Below, piece after piece: positions 24,634 to 34,800 of a stretch of DNA of 64,000 nt. The notes beneath the pieces were generated by a model. That model searched no databases, was not told the DNA's origin, and saw only the letters and a list, made by a program, of their open reading frames with translations. A program made the translations under genes and the position numbers. The first letter of the stretch is position 1. Each line of letters begins with the position of its first letter. This stretch comes from Pedobacter chitinilyticus. GTDB lineage: Bacteria > Bacteroidota > Bacteroidia > Sphingobacteriales > Sphingobacteriaceae. Location: the NCBI RefSeq assembly GCF_003313385.1, contig NZ_QMHN01000001.1:459673-523672 (forward strand). Direction: 5' to 3'.

Positions 24634-26079
24634 ATGAATAAAATAATAACAATATTGATTTGCTTTTTGCTTAATTCGCAACTATCCACTGCAAAAATCA
24701 CTTTGCCCAGTTTTTTTGCTAATGGCATGGTGTTACAGCAACAATCTCAAGTGAATTTTTGGGGCAAAAGCACTAATCCATCAAAAGCATTGACTGTTAC
24801 TACCTCTTGGGATAAAAAGAAATACGAAGTCAACGCTGATGCCGAAGGCAAATGGAAAACAAAATTAGCCACTCCAAAAGCGGGCGGCCCATACACCATC
24901 ACCATTAATGATGGGGATAATTTTCAATTGAACGAAGTCTGGATAGGAGAGGTTTGGTTAGTTTCAGGGCAATCGAATATGGAAATGCCAGTACAAGGTT
25001 TTAAAGATCAGCCTGTGTTAAACTCCTCAGCAATCTTTAAAAATGCCACCAACAAAAATATTCATGTGTTTAGGACCATAAAAGAAGCCAAAGGCGTACC
25101 CGTAGATAATATGCGTGGCAATTGGCAAGTTGCCGATTCGGCAGCAATTCGTTTGTTTAGTGCCATAGGTTATCTTTTCGCAGTAGAATTGCAGCAGAAA
25201 TTAAAAGTTCCTGTAGGTATTATTCAATCTGCTTGGGGCGGCACAAATATTTCATCATGGATGAGTGTCGAAACCTTCAAAGAGTTTGAAAAGGAAAATC
25301 GATACAAACTAAAACATCCCGATTCAGTCATCAAAACAGATCGAAATGCACCTACAGCCCTGTTCAATGGAATGATCAATCCGTTGGTTGGCTATGGGAT
25401 GAAAGGCGTATTGTGGTATCAGGGAGAACATAACCATCGTGAACCAGATTTCTATGCGAAGGTATTTCCAGTGATGATTAAAGATTGGCGCACACGTTGG
25501 GGAATAGGGGATTTTCCATTTTATTATGTGCAATTGGCACCTAACGAATCGGTAAAAGACGGAGAACAGATTTCGCTTTCTGCTTTATTTAGAGAAATGC
25601 AATATAACTCGCAATTTTCTATCCCAAACACGGCAATGTCGGTTACACTAGACGCTGGAGAACAAAAAGTCATCCATCCGGCCAATAAACAAGCGGTTGC
25701 GAAACGTTTAGCAGCTATTGCACTACATAAAACTTACGGATTTACAGAAGTGGTTTACGCTGGCCCGAGCTATAAAAACTTTATCGTAAAAGGCAATCAG
25801 CTAACCCTTAATTTCGATCATGCAGAAAAAGGATTGAAAGCTTTTTCCACGCCTAGTGTAAACTTTGAACTGGCAGGAGCCGATAAAGTATTTCATCCTG
25901 CAAAAGCCGAAATAAAAGGCAATGCCGTGCTTTTACAAGCAGATAACGTGCAAAAGCCAGTAGCTGCACGCTATGGTTTTAAAATGTGGGTAATGGGCGA
26001 TTTGTATAATGCAGAAGGTCTGCCAGCTTCGTCCTTTAGAACCGATGAATGGTTTGCACCATCATACGGGAAAAAATAA
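24634..26079 (+). CDS. sialate O-acetylesterase family (SASA) esterase 2
   Basis: This paralog of the neighbouring esterases is 481 residues long from ATG 24634, with a signal peptide ending in STA (residues 18-20). The catalytic elements are SGQSNMEM (Ser114), WGGTNISSWMS, WYQGEHN and HPANKQAVAKR. The LPSFFANGMVLQQ opening is shared with the other two copies. It lacks the small helical gene directly upstream that copies 1 and 3 have. A REP-like repeat separates it from copy 1, so it may have its own promoter, though I see none with a full consensus. Confidence 0.88.
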   Translation: MNKIITILICFLLNSQLSTAKITLPSFFANGMVLQQQSQVNFWGKSTNPSKALTVTTSWDKKKYEVNADAEGKWKTKLATPKAGGPYTITINDGDNFQLNEVWIGEVWLVSGQSNMEMPVQGFKDQPVLNSSAIFKNATNKNIHVFRTIKEAKGVPVDNMRGNWQVADSAAIRLFSAIGYLFAVELQQKLKVPVGIIQSAWGGTNISSWMSVETFKEFEKENRYKLKHPDSVIKTDRNAPTALFNGMINPLVGYGMKGVLWYQGEHNHREPDFYAKVFPVMIKDWRTRWGIGDFPFYYVQLAPNESVKDGEQISLSALFREMQYNSQFSIPNTAMSVTLDAGEQKVIHPANKQAVAKRLAAIALHKTYGFTEVVYAGPSYKNFIVKGNQLTLNFDHAEKGLKAFSTPSVNFELAGADKVFHPAKAEIKGNAVLLQADNVQKPVAARYGFKMWVMGDLYNAEGLPASSFRTDEWFAPSYGKK

Positions 26080-26155
26080 TTTGTTAAAAAATATTAAAAC
26101 CAGTACAGTGTATTCTAATATTGAATATATTTAATTAATTAAATATAAATTCTTG

Positions 26156-26512
26156 ATGAAAAAGTTATTGTTTACGCTATTTATTGCGTGTTTTACCGTA
26201 GTATTTGCAAACGCTCAGGATGCTCCTAAAAAGAAAACTTCTTTTGGTTGGGACAAAGCTTCACTTACCGAAATTGGTTGTGATGCAGAAACGATTAAAA
26301 AAATTGCTGCGGTTAAAAAAGAGGCTACAGCAAAAAGACAGAAAATTGATGAGGATGCCAGCCTAGACGAAAAAGCAAAAAAGGCAGCCATTAAAGTGGT
26401 AGTGAAAGAGAGAAACGATGCGATGATGGCCTTTTTGAACGACGAGCAAAAGAAAAAAGTAGAGGAAATTAATGTCAAGCTAAAAGAAGAAGCCAAGGCA
26501 GGAGGCAACTAA
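26156..26512 (+). CDS. small secreted Spy/LTXXQ-like helical protein, copy 2
   Basis: The 118-residue protein from ATG 26156 has a signal peptide (cleavage near ANAQ). It is related to the protein at 22718: both share the LxEIGC(S/D)AE(Q/T)IKKI segment and the final L(T/N)DEQK(Q/K)KVEE segment. The chain is highly charged and predicted helical. A terminator follows, so it is not tightly coupled to the esterase at 26754. The repeated pairing with SASA esterases suggests a common function, not known to me. Confidence 0.65.
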   Translation: MKKLLFTLFIACFTVVFANAQDAPKKKTSFGWDKASLTEIGCDAETIKKIAAVKKEATAKRQKIDEDASLDEKAKKAAIKVVVKERNDAMMAFLNDEQKKKVEEINVKLKEEAKAGGN

Positions 26513-26535
26513 AATATCTTATTTAAATTCCAATG

Positions 26536-26574
26536 GGGATAAGTCAATTGTTAAAATTGGTTTATCCCTTTTTT
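26536..26574 (+). terminator. terminator after small helical protein copy 2
   Basis: GGGATAA (26536-26542) pairs with TTATCCC (26562-26568), extended inside by CAATT/AATTG, and is followed by six Ts. Confidence 0.8.
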
Positions 26575-26753
26575 ATGCCTAAAGATTTCGAACTTTTTTT
26601 TAGAAGAACCATGATAAAATTGTATAAAAATTGGGAAAGAAAAGTAATACTAATTTTATACTATACCTTTAAATTAGCCAAATGCTAAATGGCAACCACA
26701 AATAGTTTCTATGAACTTGCCAGCATAGTGTAAATAGCCAAATATATATTGAT

Positions 26754-28196
26754 ATGAAACTCAAGTTTTTTTTAAGCGCGCTTTCCCTATTTTTTCTATC
26801 TACATCCAGTTGGGCCAAGGTAGTACTGCCATCGGTTTTTTCAAATGGTATGGTGTTACAACGAAACGCCGAAGTAGCCATTTGGGGCAGTTCAGATACT
26901 CAAAAAGAGGTTGTAATCAACACTTCTTGGAACGGGAAAAGCTATAAAGTAAAAGCTACTGCTGGGCAATGGAAAGCTAAAGTTACTACTCCTGCTGCGG
27001 GTGGACCATATACCATTACCATTAATGATGGTGAAGAAACAAAGCTGCAAGACATTTTGATTGGTGAAGTATGGGTCGCTTCAGGTCAATCAAACATGGA
27101 AATGCCTTTGAGAGGATTTAAAGACCAGCCAGTAAGCAATGCCGAAGAAATCATTAAAAACGCTGCAAACAATAAAATCAGGTTGTTTTTAGGAGAAAAA
27201 GTCACTTGGTCAAACCCTTTAAATGAGGTGAAGGGACAATGGCAAGCAGCTACACCTACAGTAGTGACCGAATTTAGTGCCGTAGCTTACGGTTTTGCTA
27301 AAATTTTACAAGAGAAATTAAAAGTACCTGTAGGAATTATCCAAGTAGCTTGGGGTGGAACCTTGGTGCAAGCTTGGATGAGTGCAAAAAGTTTAGGTCC
27401 ATATCCAGAAGTTAAAATTCCTGAAGCCAACAATACCGCTTTAAAAGATAAAAATGTAGCCACAGGATTGTTTAATGCCATGATTCATCCTATTTTAGGC
27501 TATAACATTAAAGGTGTGATTTGGTATCAGGGCGAGCAAAATAGACATGAACCAGAAAACTATTTGAAAATGTTTCCCGACATGGTGAATGACTGGAGAA
27601 GTCGATGGGGCATTGGCAATTTTGCTTTCTACTATGTGCAAATAGCTCCGTATATTTCAAAAACGGAAAAGCTTTCAAAAGCCTTGGAGGAATTACAACC
27701 TAAAGTACCTTTCTTACGTGAAGTCCAGTTAAAAGCCGAGCAAATTATCCCAAACAGCGGAATGGCGGTAATTATGGATGTAGGTGCACAAAACACCATC
27801 CATCCGCCAGATAAACAGACCGTAAGCGATCGTCTGTCTTTCATTGCTTTAAACAAAAGTTATGGATTTAAGAACGTTGCTTATCAAGGCCCAGTTTATA
27901 AAAGCCAAAGTGTTAATGGTAGCAAAGTGCTTTTAAAGTTCGATTACGCCAAACAGCTGAAATTTAAAGGTGATGCCAAAGAATCGTCAAATTTTGAAGT
28001 AGCAGGAAAAAATCAAGTGTTTTACCCAGCCAAGGCGGTAATTACTAAAGATGGGATTTTGGTAAGTGCTTCAGAAGTGGCGGAACCAGTATCCGTACGT
28101 TATGCGTTTAAAGCTTGGGCACTTGGCGACTTAGTGAATGAGCACGGTTTGCCAGCTTCTTCATTCCGTACAGATAACTGGGTAATTCCGATGTAA
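26754..28196 (+). CDS. sialate O-acetylesterase family (SASA) esterase 3
   Basis: The 480-residue exported esterase has a signal peptide ending in SWA (residues 19-21). It carries the same layout as copies 1 and 2: NGMVLQ opening, SGQSNMEM with Ser113, WGGTLVQAWMS, WYQGEQN, and HPPDKQTVSDR carrying the probable catalytic His. WYQGEQN has Gln where the other two copies have His. A 240-nt gap separates it from the preceding gene, with TACCTTTA near 26664 as a weak promoter candidate. Confidence 0.88.
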   Translation: MKLKFFLSALSLFFLSTSSWAKVVLPSVFSNGMVLQRNAEVAIWGSSDTQKEVVINTSWNGKSYKVKATAGQWKAKVTTPAAGGPYTITINDGEETKLQDILIGEVWVASGQSNMEMPLRGFKDQPVSNAEEIIKNAANNKIRLFLGEKVTWSNPLNEVKGQWQAATPTVVTEFSAVAYGFAKILQEKLKVPVGIIQVAWGGTLVQAWMSAKSLGPYPEVKIPEANNTALKDKNVATGLFNAMIHPILGYNIKGVIWYQGEQNRHEPENYLKMFPDMVNDWRSRWGIGNFAFYYVQIAPYISKTEKLSKALEELQPKVPFLREVQLKAEQIIPNSGMAVIMDVGAQNTIHPPDKQTVSDRLSFIALNKSYGFKNVAYQGPVYKSQSVNGSKVLLKFDYAKQLKFKGDAKESSNFEVAGKNQVFYPAKAVITKDGILVSASEVAEPVSVRYAFKAWALGDLVNEHGLPASSFRTDNWVIPM

Positions 28197-28211
28197 TTGA
28201 ATAGCCCTTTT

Positions 28212-28358
28212 GTCATTCATAGCGGGCTTTGTCATTCAGAGCGAAGCGAAGAATCTCCAATGAATGAAACCAATAACCAAGTCAGCAATTAAATCAACAT
28301 AATCTGCGGGAAAAGTGGTCATTTTAAAAGATCTCTCCGCTACGGTCGGAGATGACGA
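28212..28358. repeat. REP-like inverted repeats between esterase 3 and the VCBS gene
   Basis: Two GTCATTCA starts (28212 and 28230) lead into GCGAAGCGAAGAATCTCC. A facing half, GATCTCTCCGCTACGGTCGGAGATGAC, ends near 28355. The gap of 198 nt holds only this and low-complexity AATGAACCAA-type sequence ahead of the next start. Confidence 0.55.
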
Positions 28359-28394
28359 AATAGGATAGTAATGAACAACTGAACCAATGAACTA

Positions 28395-30410
28395 ATGAAC
28401 CAACAAATGAAACAAAAATGGATCGCGGGCATTGCCCTAATGGCATCAGCCAGCTTACTCGCTTTTACGTTAAAAAAAGATTCGCAGCCAAAACCAGCTG
28501 AAGAACCAAAACTTCAGATATTAAAATACAACAATCCAGATTTGGTAGTTGATTTAGGCGTGGGACTATGGGCTTGGCCTGTGCCCGTTGATTGGGATGG
28601 TGATGGTGACATGGACCTGTTGGTTTCCTGTCCTGATAAACCCTTCAATGGGCTTTGGTTGTTCGAGAACAAATCGGCTGCTAAAATTCCAGTGTTCGAG
28701 AAACCTGTAAAACTAGGTCCTGCCGTTAAAAACATTCAAATCTCTTATAGCAATGGTAAACCCCGCTATACCACGCCAGGAGTAGAGTTGCCTAGCTTTA
28801 AGGCTGATTTAGGTAAAAAGAAAAATAAGCTTTTCCCAGCCGATTCAATTCTAAAAGATTTGAAAGGTCGTAACCGTTTCAATCAATGGAAGTTTGTGGA
28901 TTATGATTTGGATGGTGACGATGATATCATTGTAGGTATCGACGATTGGGGCGATTATGGTTGGGATAACGCGTTTAACAAACAAGGTGTTTGGACCAAT
29001 GGACCGTTGCGAGGCTTCTTGTATCTCATCGAAAATAAAAATGGTCAATACCAAAACAAAGGAAGATTAAAAGCAGAAGGAAAAGAGATTGACGTATACG
29101 GTGCGCCTTCTCCAAACTTTGCCGATTTTGATGGTGATGGAGATCTAGACATTATTTGCGGAGAATTTTTGGATAAGATGACTTATTTCGAAAACATTGG
29201 CACTAAAAATCAGCCAAAATATGCCAAAGGAAGATATCTGGCCAACGAAACAGGAATCATCAAAATGGATTTGGAAATGATTTTACCCACTGCGGTTGAT
29301 TGGGATGGTGATGGTGATGTTGACCTAATTGTAGGAGACGAAGATGGTCGCGTAGCTTTGATTGAGCATACTGGCAAAGTGAAAAATGGCATGCCCGTAT
29401 TTAAATCACCTTACTACTTTAAACAAAAGGCCGATAATCTGAAGTTTGGGGCTTTGGCTACGCCAGTTGGAGTAGATTGGGATAATGACGGCGATGATGA
29501 TATTGTGGTGGGCAACTCTGCAGGTTATGTCGCTTTTATCGAAAACTTGGGTATGAACGGTCAAACCCCTAAATGGGCTGCGCCAAAATTATTGGAAAGT
29601 GAAGGTAAGGTGATCCGTATTCAAGCGGGCGACAATGGTTCTATACAAGGACCTGCGGAAGCTAAATGGGGTTATACTACCGTCTCCGTAGCTGATTGGG
29701 ATGGCGATGGTTTGAAAGATATTGTCATCAATTCCATTTTTGGCGAAGTGATGTGGTACAAAAATATCGGCACTGCCAAAGCACCTAAATTGGGGAAAGC
29801 ACAAAACGTAAAAATAAAGTGGGAAGCCAATGCCAAAGCGCATAAGCCAAGTTGGAATTGGTGGGATCCAAAGCCACAAACTTTGGTCACTCAGTGGCGT
29901 ACCACGCCTTTTGTGGTAGATTGGAACAAGGATAAACTGAGTGACATTGTGATGCTTGATACTGGAGGCTATTTAACCTTTTTCGAACGCTTTAAGCAAG
30001 GCAATGAGCTATGGTTAAAGCCTGGTAAACGTATTTTTGAGGGATTGAATTATTCAGGTTACGACCAAAAACATACCATAAAAGATAGTATTCCTGGTAC
30101 TTTACGCTTAAATAGCCTTAATTTTGGACAAAGTGGCCGCCGTAAATTTACCGTTGTAGATTGGGATGGCGATGGTTTGTTAGATATTGTAGCTAATAGT
30201 AAGAATGCTAGTTTCCTTAAAAATACAGGAGCAAAAAATAGTAAGGTATTCATTAAAGATGAAGGATTTTTAGATGAACTAGCCCTAGCGGGACATGATA
30301 CCAGTCCTACCACAGTAGATTGGAATAAAGATGGAATACCTGATTTGTTAATTGGTGCAGAAGATGGCCATTTTTATTACATGTTAAATCCTAAAAGCAA
30401 AAAAAAGTAG
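28395..30410 (+). CDS. FG-GAP/VCBS-repeat protein with about nine calcium-binding blades
   Basis: The 671-residue protein has an N-terminal hydrophobic segment serving as signal sequence or anchor. The start may be ATG 28407, which gives a cleaner signal. About nine repeats carry the D-x-D-x-D-G core, for example DWDGDGDMDLL near residue 65, DFDGDGDLDII near 243, DWDNDGDDDIV near 359 and DWNKDGIPDLL near 642. This makes a beta-propeller of seven or more blades. It is a related but longer protein than the one at 10764, and the two bracket the esterase/SusCD genes. The DUF3748 gene follows after five bases. Ligand-binding or scaffold role inferred. Confidence 0.82.
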   Translation: MNQQMKQKWIAGIALMASASLLAFTLKKDSQPKPAEEPKLQILKYNNPDLVVDLGVGLWAWPVPVDWDGDGDMDLLVSCPDKPFNGLWLFENKSAAKIPVFEKPVKLGPAVKNIQISYSNGKPRYTTPGVELPSFKADLGKKKNKLFPADSILKDLKGRNRFNQWKFVDYDLDGDDDIIVGIDDWGDYGWDNAFNKQGVWTNGPLRGFLYLIENKNGQYQNKGRLKAEGKEIDVYGAPSPNFADFDGDGDLDIICGEFLDKMTYFENIGTKNQPKYAKGRYLANETGIIKMDLEMILPTAVDWDGDGDVDLIVGDEDGRVALIEHTGKVKNGMPVFKSPYYFKQKADNLKFGALATPVGVDWDNDGDDDIVVGNSAGYVAFIENLGMNGQTPKWAAPKLLESEGKVIRIQAGDNGSIQGPAEAKWGYTTVSVADWDGDGLKDIVINSIFGEVMWYKNIGTAKAPKLGKAQNVKIKWEANAKAHKPSWNWWDPKPQTLVTQWRTTPFVVDWNKDKLSDIVMLDTGGYLTFFERFKQGNELWLKPGKRIFEGLNYSGYDQKHTIKDSIPGTLRLNSLNFGQSGRRKFTVVDWDGDGLLDIVANSKNASFLKNTGAKNSKVFIKDEGFLDELALAGHDTSPTTVDWNKDGIPDLLIGAEDGHFYYMLNPKSKKK

Positions 30411-30415
30411 ATCGT

Positions 30416-31717
30416 ATGTTCGACAAAAAAGAAGTTCAAATTACACATGGCGAAATCGGACATACATTAAACACAGGTCAGGTATTTTCAGCGAACAATG
30501 AATGGATTGTTTTTGACCACCGAAATAGTGATGGGGATATTAAGATTACTGGTAGCATAGGAGTGGTTAACCTGAAAACAGGTGAAGAAAAGACGATTTA
30601 TACGGTTCCAAATCAAACACAATATGGTCCAGGTGTAGGGGCAGCTAGCTTTTCTCCAAAAGAAGATAAGGTCATTTTTATACACGGTATTCGCAATGCG
30701 GATGCAGAAAAACCTTACGATTTTACGCGTAGAACTGGTGTAGCTATTGAATTAGAAAATCCTGAACAGCCCATTTTTATGGATGCGAGGAACGTTGAAA
30801 AACCTTTCACAACGGGAGCTTTAAGAGGCGGGACACATGCCCATTCTTGGAGTGCCGATGGGAATATGATTAGCTATACCTATAACGATTACGTGATGGA
30901 GCAGTTGGCCAAAACCAATCCACAAGTGAAAGATTTGCGTACCATAGGCCTCATGTTTCCTAAAAAAGTACAAGTGCCTAATATCGCTAACATAGAAAAT
31001 AACAATGGTGAAATGTTTGCTGTACTGGCGGCAACGGTCACCGAAAATCCAAAACTTGGGAGTGATGAAATAGACAAGGCTTTTGATGAATGTTGGATTG
31101 GAAAAGAGGGTTATGTTAAAGCCGATGGTCATCGGCAATACAAAGCCATTGCCTATCAGGGAAACATAAGAGATGGGCAAGGCAATACCATTACCGAAAT
31201 TTTTGTAGCCGATATTCCTGATGATTTAAGTACCACAACTTTTGATGAAAGCGTTGCTGGTACCATTAATACTCGTCCTGCTGTGCCGAAAGGTATTAGT
31301 CAACGTCGTATCACTTTTAGTCAGAAAGGAGTAAAGGGACCCAGGCATTGGTTGCGCAGCAATGCTGATGGTAGTTTGATTTTTTTCCTGTCTGAAGATG
31401 AAAATGGATTGGTACAAGTGTTTGCTGTATCACCAAATGGAGGAGCTATAGAGCAAATCACCTACAATGATTTTTCCATTACCAGTCCTATCAACATCAG
31501 CCCAGATGGCTTGTGCCTTTCTTATCTCGCCGATCAAAGCGTATTCATCACCGAAATTGCTAGTGGGAATTCACAGCGCTTAACTCAAAAATATAGTGCT
31601 CCAGAGCAATTAAATGGCGCTGTAGTATGGTCTAATGATGGAAATATCTTGGCCTTTAATCGCTATGTAAAATCTGATAGAGGATTCTTTCTGCAAATAT
31701 TTTTATTAAGCAAATAG
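30416..31717 (+). CDS. DUF3748 (YidR-like) predicted beta-propeller protein
   Basis: This 433-residue protein without signal peptide is probably cytoplasmic. It matches DUF3748, the family of E. coli YidR, by features such as VIFIHGIRNAD, YDFTRRTGVA and the GGTHAHSWSADG segment. TolB/WD-type strands (SADGNMISY, SPDGLCLSY, SNDGNILAF) indicate a beta-propeller. It is five bases after the VCBS gene and clearly co-transcribed. In E. coli, YidR lies near an SSS transporter gene (yidK); a transporter of that family also belongs to this locus. Function unknown. Confidence 0.75.
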   Translation: MFDKKEVQITHGEIGHTLNTGQVFSANNEWIVFDHRNSDGDIKITGSIGVVNLKTGEEKTIYTVPNQTQYGPGVGAASFSPKEDKVIFIHGIRNADAEKPYDFTRRTGVAIELENPEQPIFMDARNVEKPFTTGALRGGTHAHSWSADGNMISYTYNDYVMEQLAKTNPQVKDLRTIGLMFPKKVQVPNIANIENNNGEMFAVLAATVTENPKLGSDEIDKAFDECWIGKEGYVKADGHRQYKAIAYQGNIRDGQGNTITEIFVADIPDDLSTTTFDESVAGTINTRPAVPKGISQRRITFSQKGVKGPRHWLRSNADGSLIFFLSEDENGLVQVFAVSPNGGAIEQITYNDFSITSPINISPDGLCLSYLADQSVFITEIASGNSQRLTQKYSAPEQLNGAVVWSNDGNILAFNRYVKSDRGFFLQIFLLSK

Positions 31718-31826
31718 TTTATTAGTTCACTCGTTCATTAGGCATTATCCCATATCCCTCTCTTGGAGGGCGCAGGGGAGGTTCATTTTTGGACTTCGTA
31801 AGTCTGTTTCCATTAACAAAAAAAAT

Positions 31827-31847
31827 CGTAGGTTTTCAAAACCTACG
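31827..31847. terminator. perfect palindrome between convergent genes, probable bidirectional terminator
   Basis: CGTAGGTTT and AAACCTACG face each other around TCA, and A-rich or T-rich sequence flanks it. The same core recurs at 39769-39787, so it is also a member of an intergenic palindrome family. Confidence 0.55.
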
Positions 31848-31862
31848 AGGTTTACTAAATCA

Positions 31863-34800
31863 CTACTTAAAATTCCTCCCATCATGAAAAACTTTTTCAC
31901 CCATGGTAGGAGGAATATTACGAGTCTTGCTGCCGTGAAGTTGCTGCAATAAACCATTGTAGTTATGACAACGCTGCACTACAATATGTACTACTTCTCC
32001 TTCACGCTGTACTTTGCCCTCTATCATGAGCAGTTTAGCCCCCAATATCTCCTTGCGGAATTGATTAAACAATTTTTGATAAACCACTAGGTTGGCAATG
32101 CCAGTTTCATCTTCAATGGTAATAAAACAAATACCACTGGCAGTTCCAGGCCGTTGACGAACCAATATCAGTCCCGCTACTTTTATTTTTTCGCCGTCTT
32201 TGGCTTCATTGGCCGTTTGGGTACTTAACACGCGAAGTGCTTCCAATTCTTTGCGTATAAAGCTAACGGGATGTGCTTTCAACGAAAGCCCTACATGAGC
32301 ATAGTCATGTATCACATGCTCCGAAGTAGGCATTAACGGTAAAGAAATCTGAGTCTCATGTTGACTATTATCAGCTTTGCCCTCAAATAATGCAATAGGC
32401 CTATCATGTAGGGCACTAATATGCCAAAGCGCATCTCTACGGTCCATGTTCATGCTCCTAAAAGCATCGGCATCGGCGAGCTTTTCCAGGGTACTTTGGC
32501 TAATCCCAATATCACGTAAAGCTGCTAAGCTTTTGTAGCCCGATTGTCGTTGAGAAACAAGATAATTCATTTCCTCTTCGGCTAAACCTTTGGCCTGTCT
32601 AAATCCCAGTCTAATGGCACAAAAATCACCAACTTTATCGGTTAGCGTATTGTCCCATTCAGAGTGATTAATGTCTATAGGTAAAACCGTGACGCCATGC
32701 TTTTCGGCATCTATCACAATTTGTGCAGGTTGATAAAACCCCATAGGCATACTGTTGAGCAGAGCAGTAGCAAACACATCAGGATAAATACATTTGAGAT
32801 AGCTGGAAATGTAAACCAATAGCGCAAAACTTGCAGCGTGACTTTCAGGGAAGCCATATCCACCAAAGCCTTCAATTTGCTTAAAAAGACGTTCTGCAAA
32901 ATCAGGTTTATAACCTTTCTTTGCCATTCCTTCGAGAAGTTTTTTCTTGAAATCGGTGACCTTTCCTACGGCTTTAAAAGTAGCCATGCTCCGTCGCAAT
33001 TCATCAGCTTCTGTGGGTGTGAAACCTGCAGCAACAATGGCCACTTCCATAGCCTGTTCCTGAAAAAGTGGGACACCAAATGTTTTTCCTAATATTTCTC
33101 TAAGCTCATCTGAAGGATATTCTACCTCTTCCTCACCATTTCTTCTTCGCAAATAAGGGTGTACCATGTCGCCTTGTATAGGTCCTGGTCTAACAATAGC
33201 CACTTCAATGACCAAATCATAAAACTTCATGGGTTTCAATCTTGGCAGCATCGACATTTGTGCTCTGCTCTCAATCTGGAACACGCCCAAGGTATCGGCT
33301 CTGCTAATCATCTGATAAACTTCATTGCCATCTTCATGAGGAATATTATGCAGGTTGTAATCCTTCTGATAATGGTTTTTAGTTAAAGTAAAAGCTTTGC
33401 GAATGCAGGTCAACATCCCTAGAGCCAATACATCTACTTTTAGGAAACCTAAGGCCTCGATATCATCTTTGTTCCACTCGATACAAGTACGGTTTTCCAT
33501 ACGGGCATTTAGCGTGGGGCATAAATCTGTTAACTTTCCTTGGGTAATGATAAAGCCTCCTGTATGTTGACCTAATTGACGTGGAAAACCCACCATTTGT
33601 GAGGTAAGTTCCAGAGTTTTTTTGAGTAATGGATCATCGGGGTTAAGCCCATGAGCCACTAAGCGTTCGCGGTCAAAACCTTCATCGTAATGACTACTTA
33701 CCGTTGCCGAAAGAATGTTGAGCGTGTCTACGGATAATCCCATCGCTTTGCCTACGTCCCTAACTGCGCCCTTACTGTGCAATTGCGTAACGGTGGCAAC
33801 AATCGCCGCACGATCTCTTCCGTATTTTTCATAAATGTATTGCATCACTTCTTCTCGACGCTCATGTTCAAAATCTACATCGATATCAGGTGGTTCGTTG
33901 CGAGCATCAGACATGAAACGGGCAAAAAGTAGGTTGATTTCGGTAGGGTTCACCGAAGTAATGCCCAAACAGAAGCAGATGACCGAGTTGGCTGCAGAAC
34001 CTCGTCCCTGGCAAAGAATATCACGACTACGGGCAAAGCGTACAAAATCATGTACCGTTAAAAAGTAGGAGGCATAATTTTTTCTTGCTATAAAATCCAA
34101 TTCGTAGTAAATGGTTTTTAAAACCTTTTCGGGGATGCCCTCAGGAAATTTTTCTTTAGCACCCAACCAAGTTAAATGAACAAGTTCTTCTTGTGGAGTT
34201 CTTCCTTCGGAGGTGAGCTCTTCGGGATATATGTACTTCAGCTCATCCAATGAAAACTGGCATTTTTCGGCAATAGATAATGCATTGCTAATCGCTTGTG
34301 GATATGGTCTAAACAAACGGTGCATTTCAGCGATGGGTTTAAGATGTCTTTCCGCATTTTCATGTAGCTTGTAGCCAGCGGTGTATATCGTACATTTTTC
34401 CCTCACGCAAGTAAGGATATCCTGTAGCTGTCGGCGTTGAGGTTCATGGTAATGTACATCATTAGTGGCCACCAAAGGGATGTGGAGTTGCTTGCTTAAC
34501 TCTGCTAGTCTGAACATTCTTTTCTGGTCTGAACCTGTGTAGCTGCGGTTGATGCCCAGATAAAGATTGTTACTTAAGGCTTTTTGATAGTGTTGTAAAT
34601 GTGTTTTAAAGTCGGTTTCGAAATCAAAATTTTGGTTAAGTGAATTGGGCGCAATGGCGATAAATAAAATATCCGCTTTGTGTTGCCAAACGTCCGCCTG
34701 ATAAAGGTGACATTGCCCTTTTTCTGCACGACTATTTCCCAAACTTAGCAAAGCCGACAAACGGCTGTAGCCATTTTTGTTGGTGGGATAGGCCAGTAGC

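Noticed and set aside
8142..31717. Naming the locus a sialic-acid catabolic operon
   Set aside because: The esterase and aldolase families suggest it, but no sialidase, epimerase or kinase is present and the aldolase signature is atypical, so only a hypothesis was kept.
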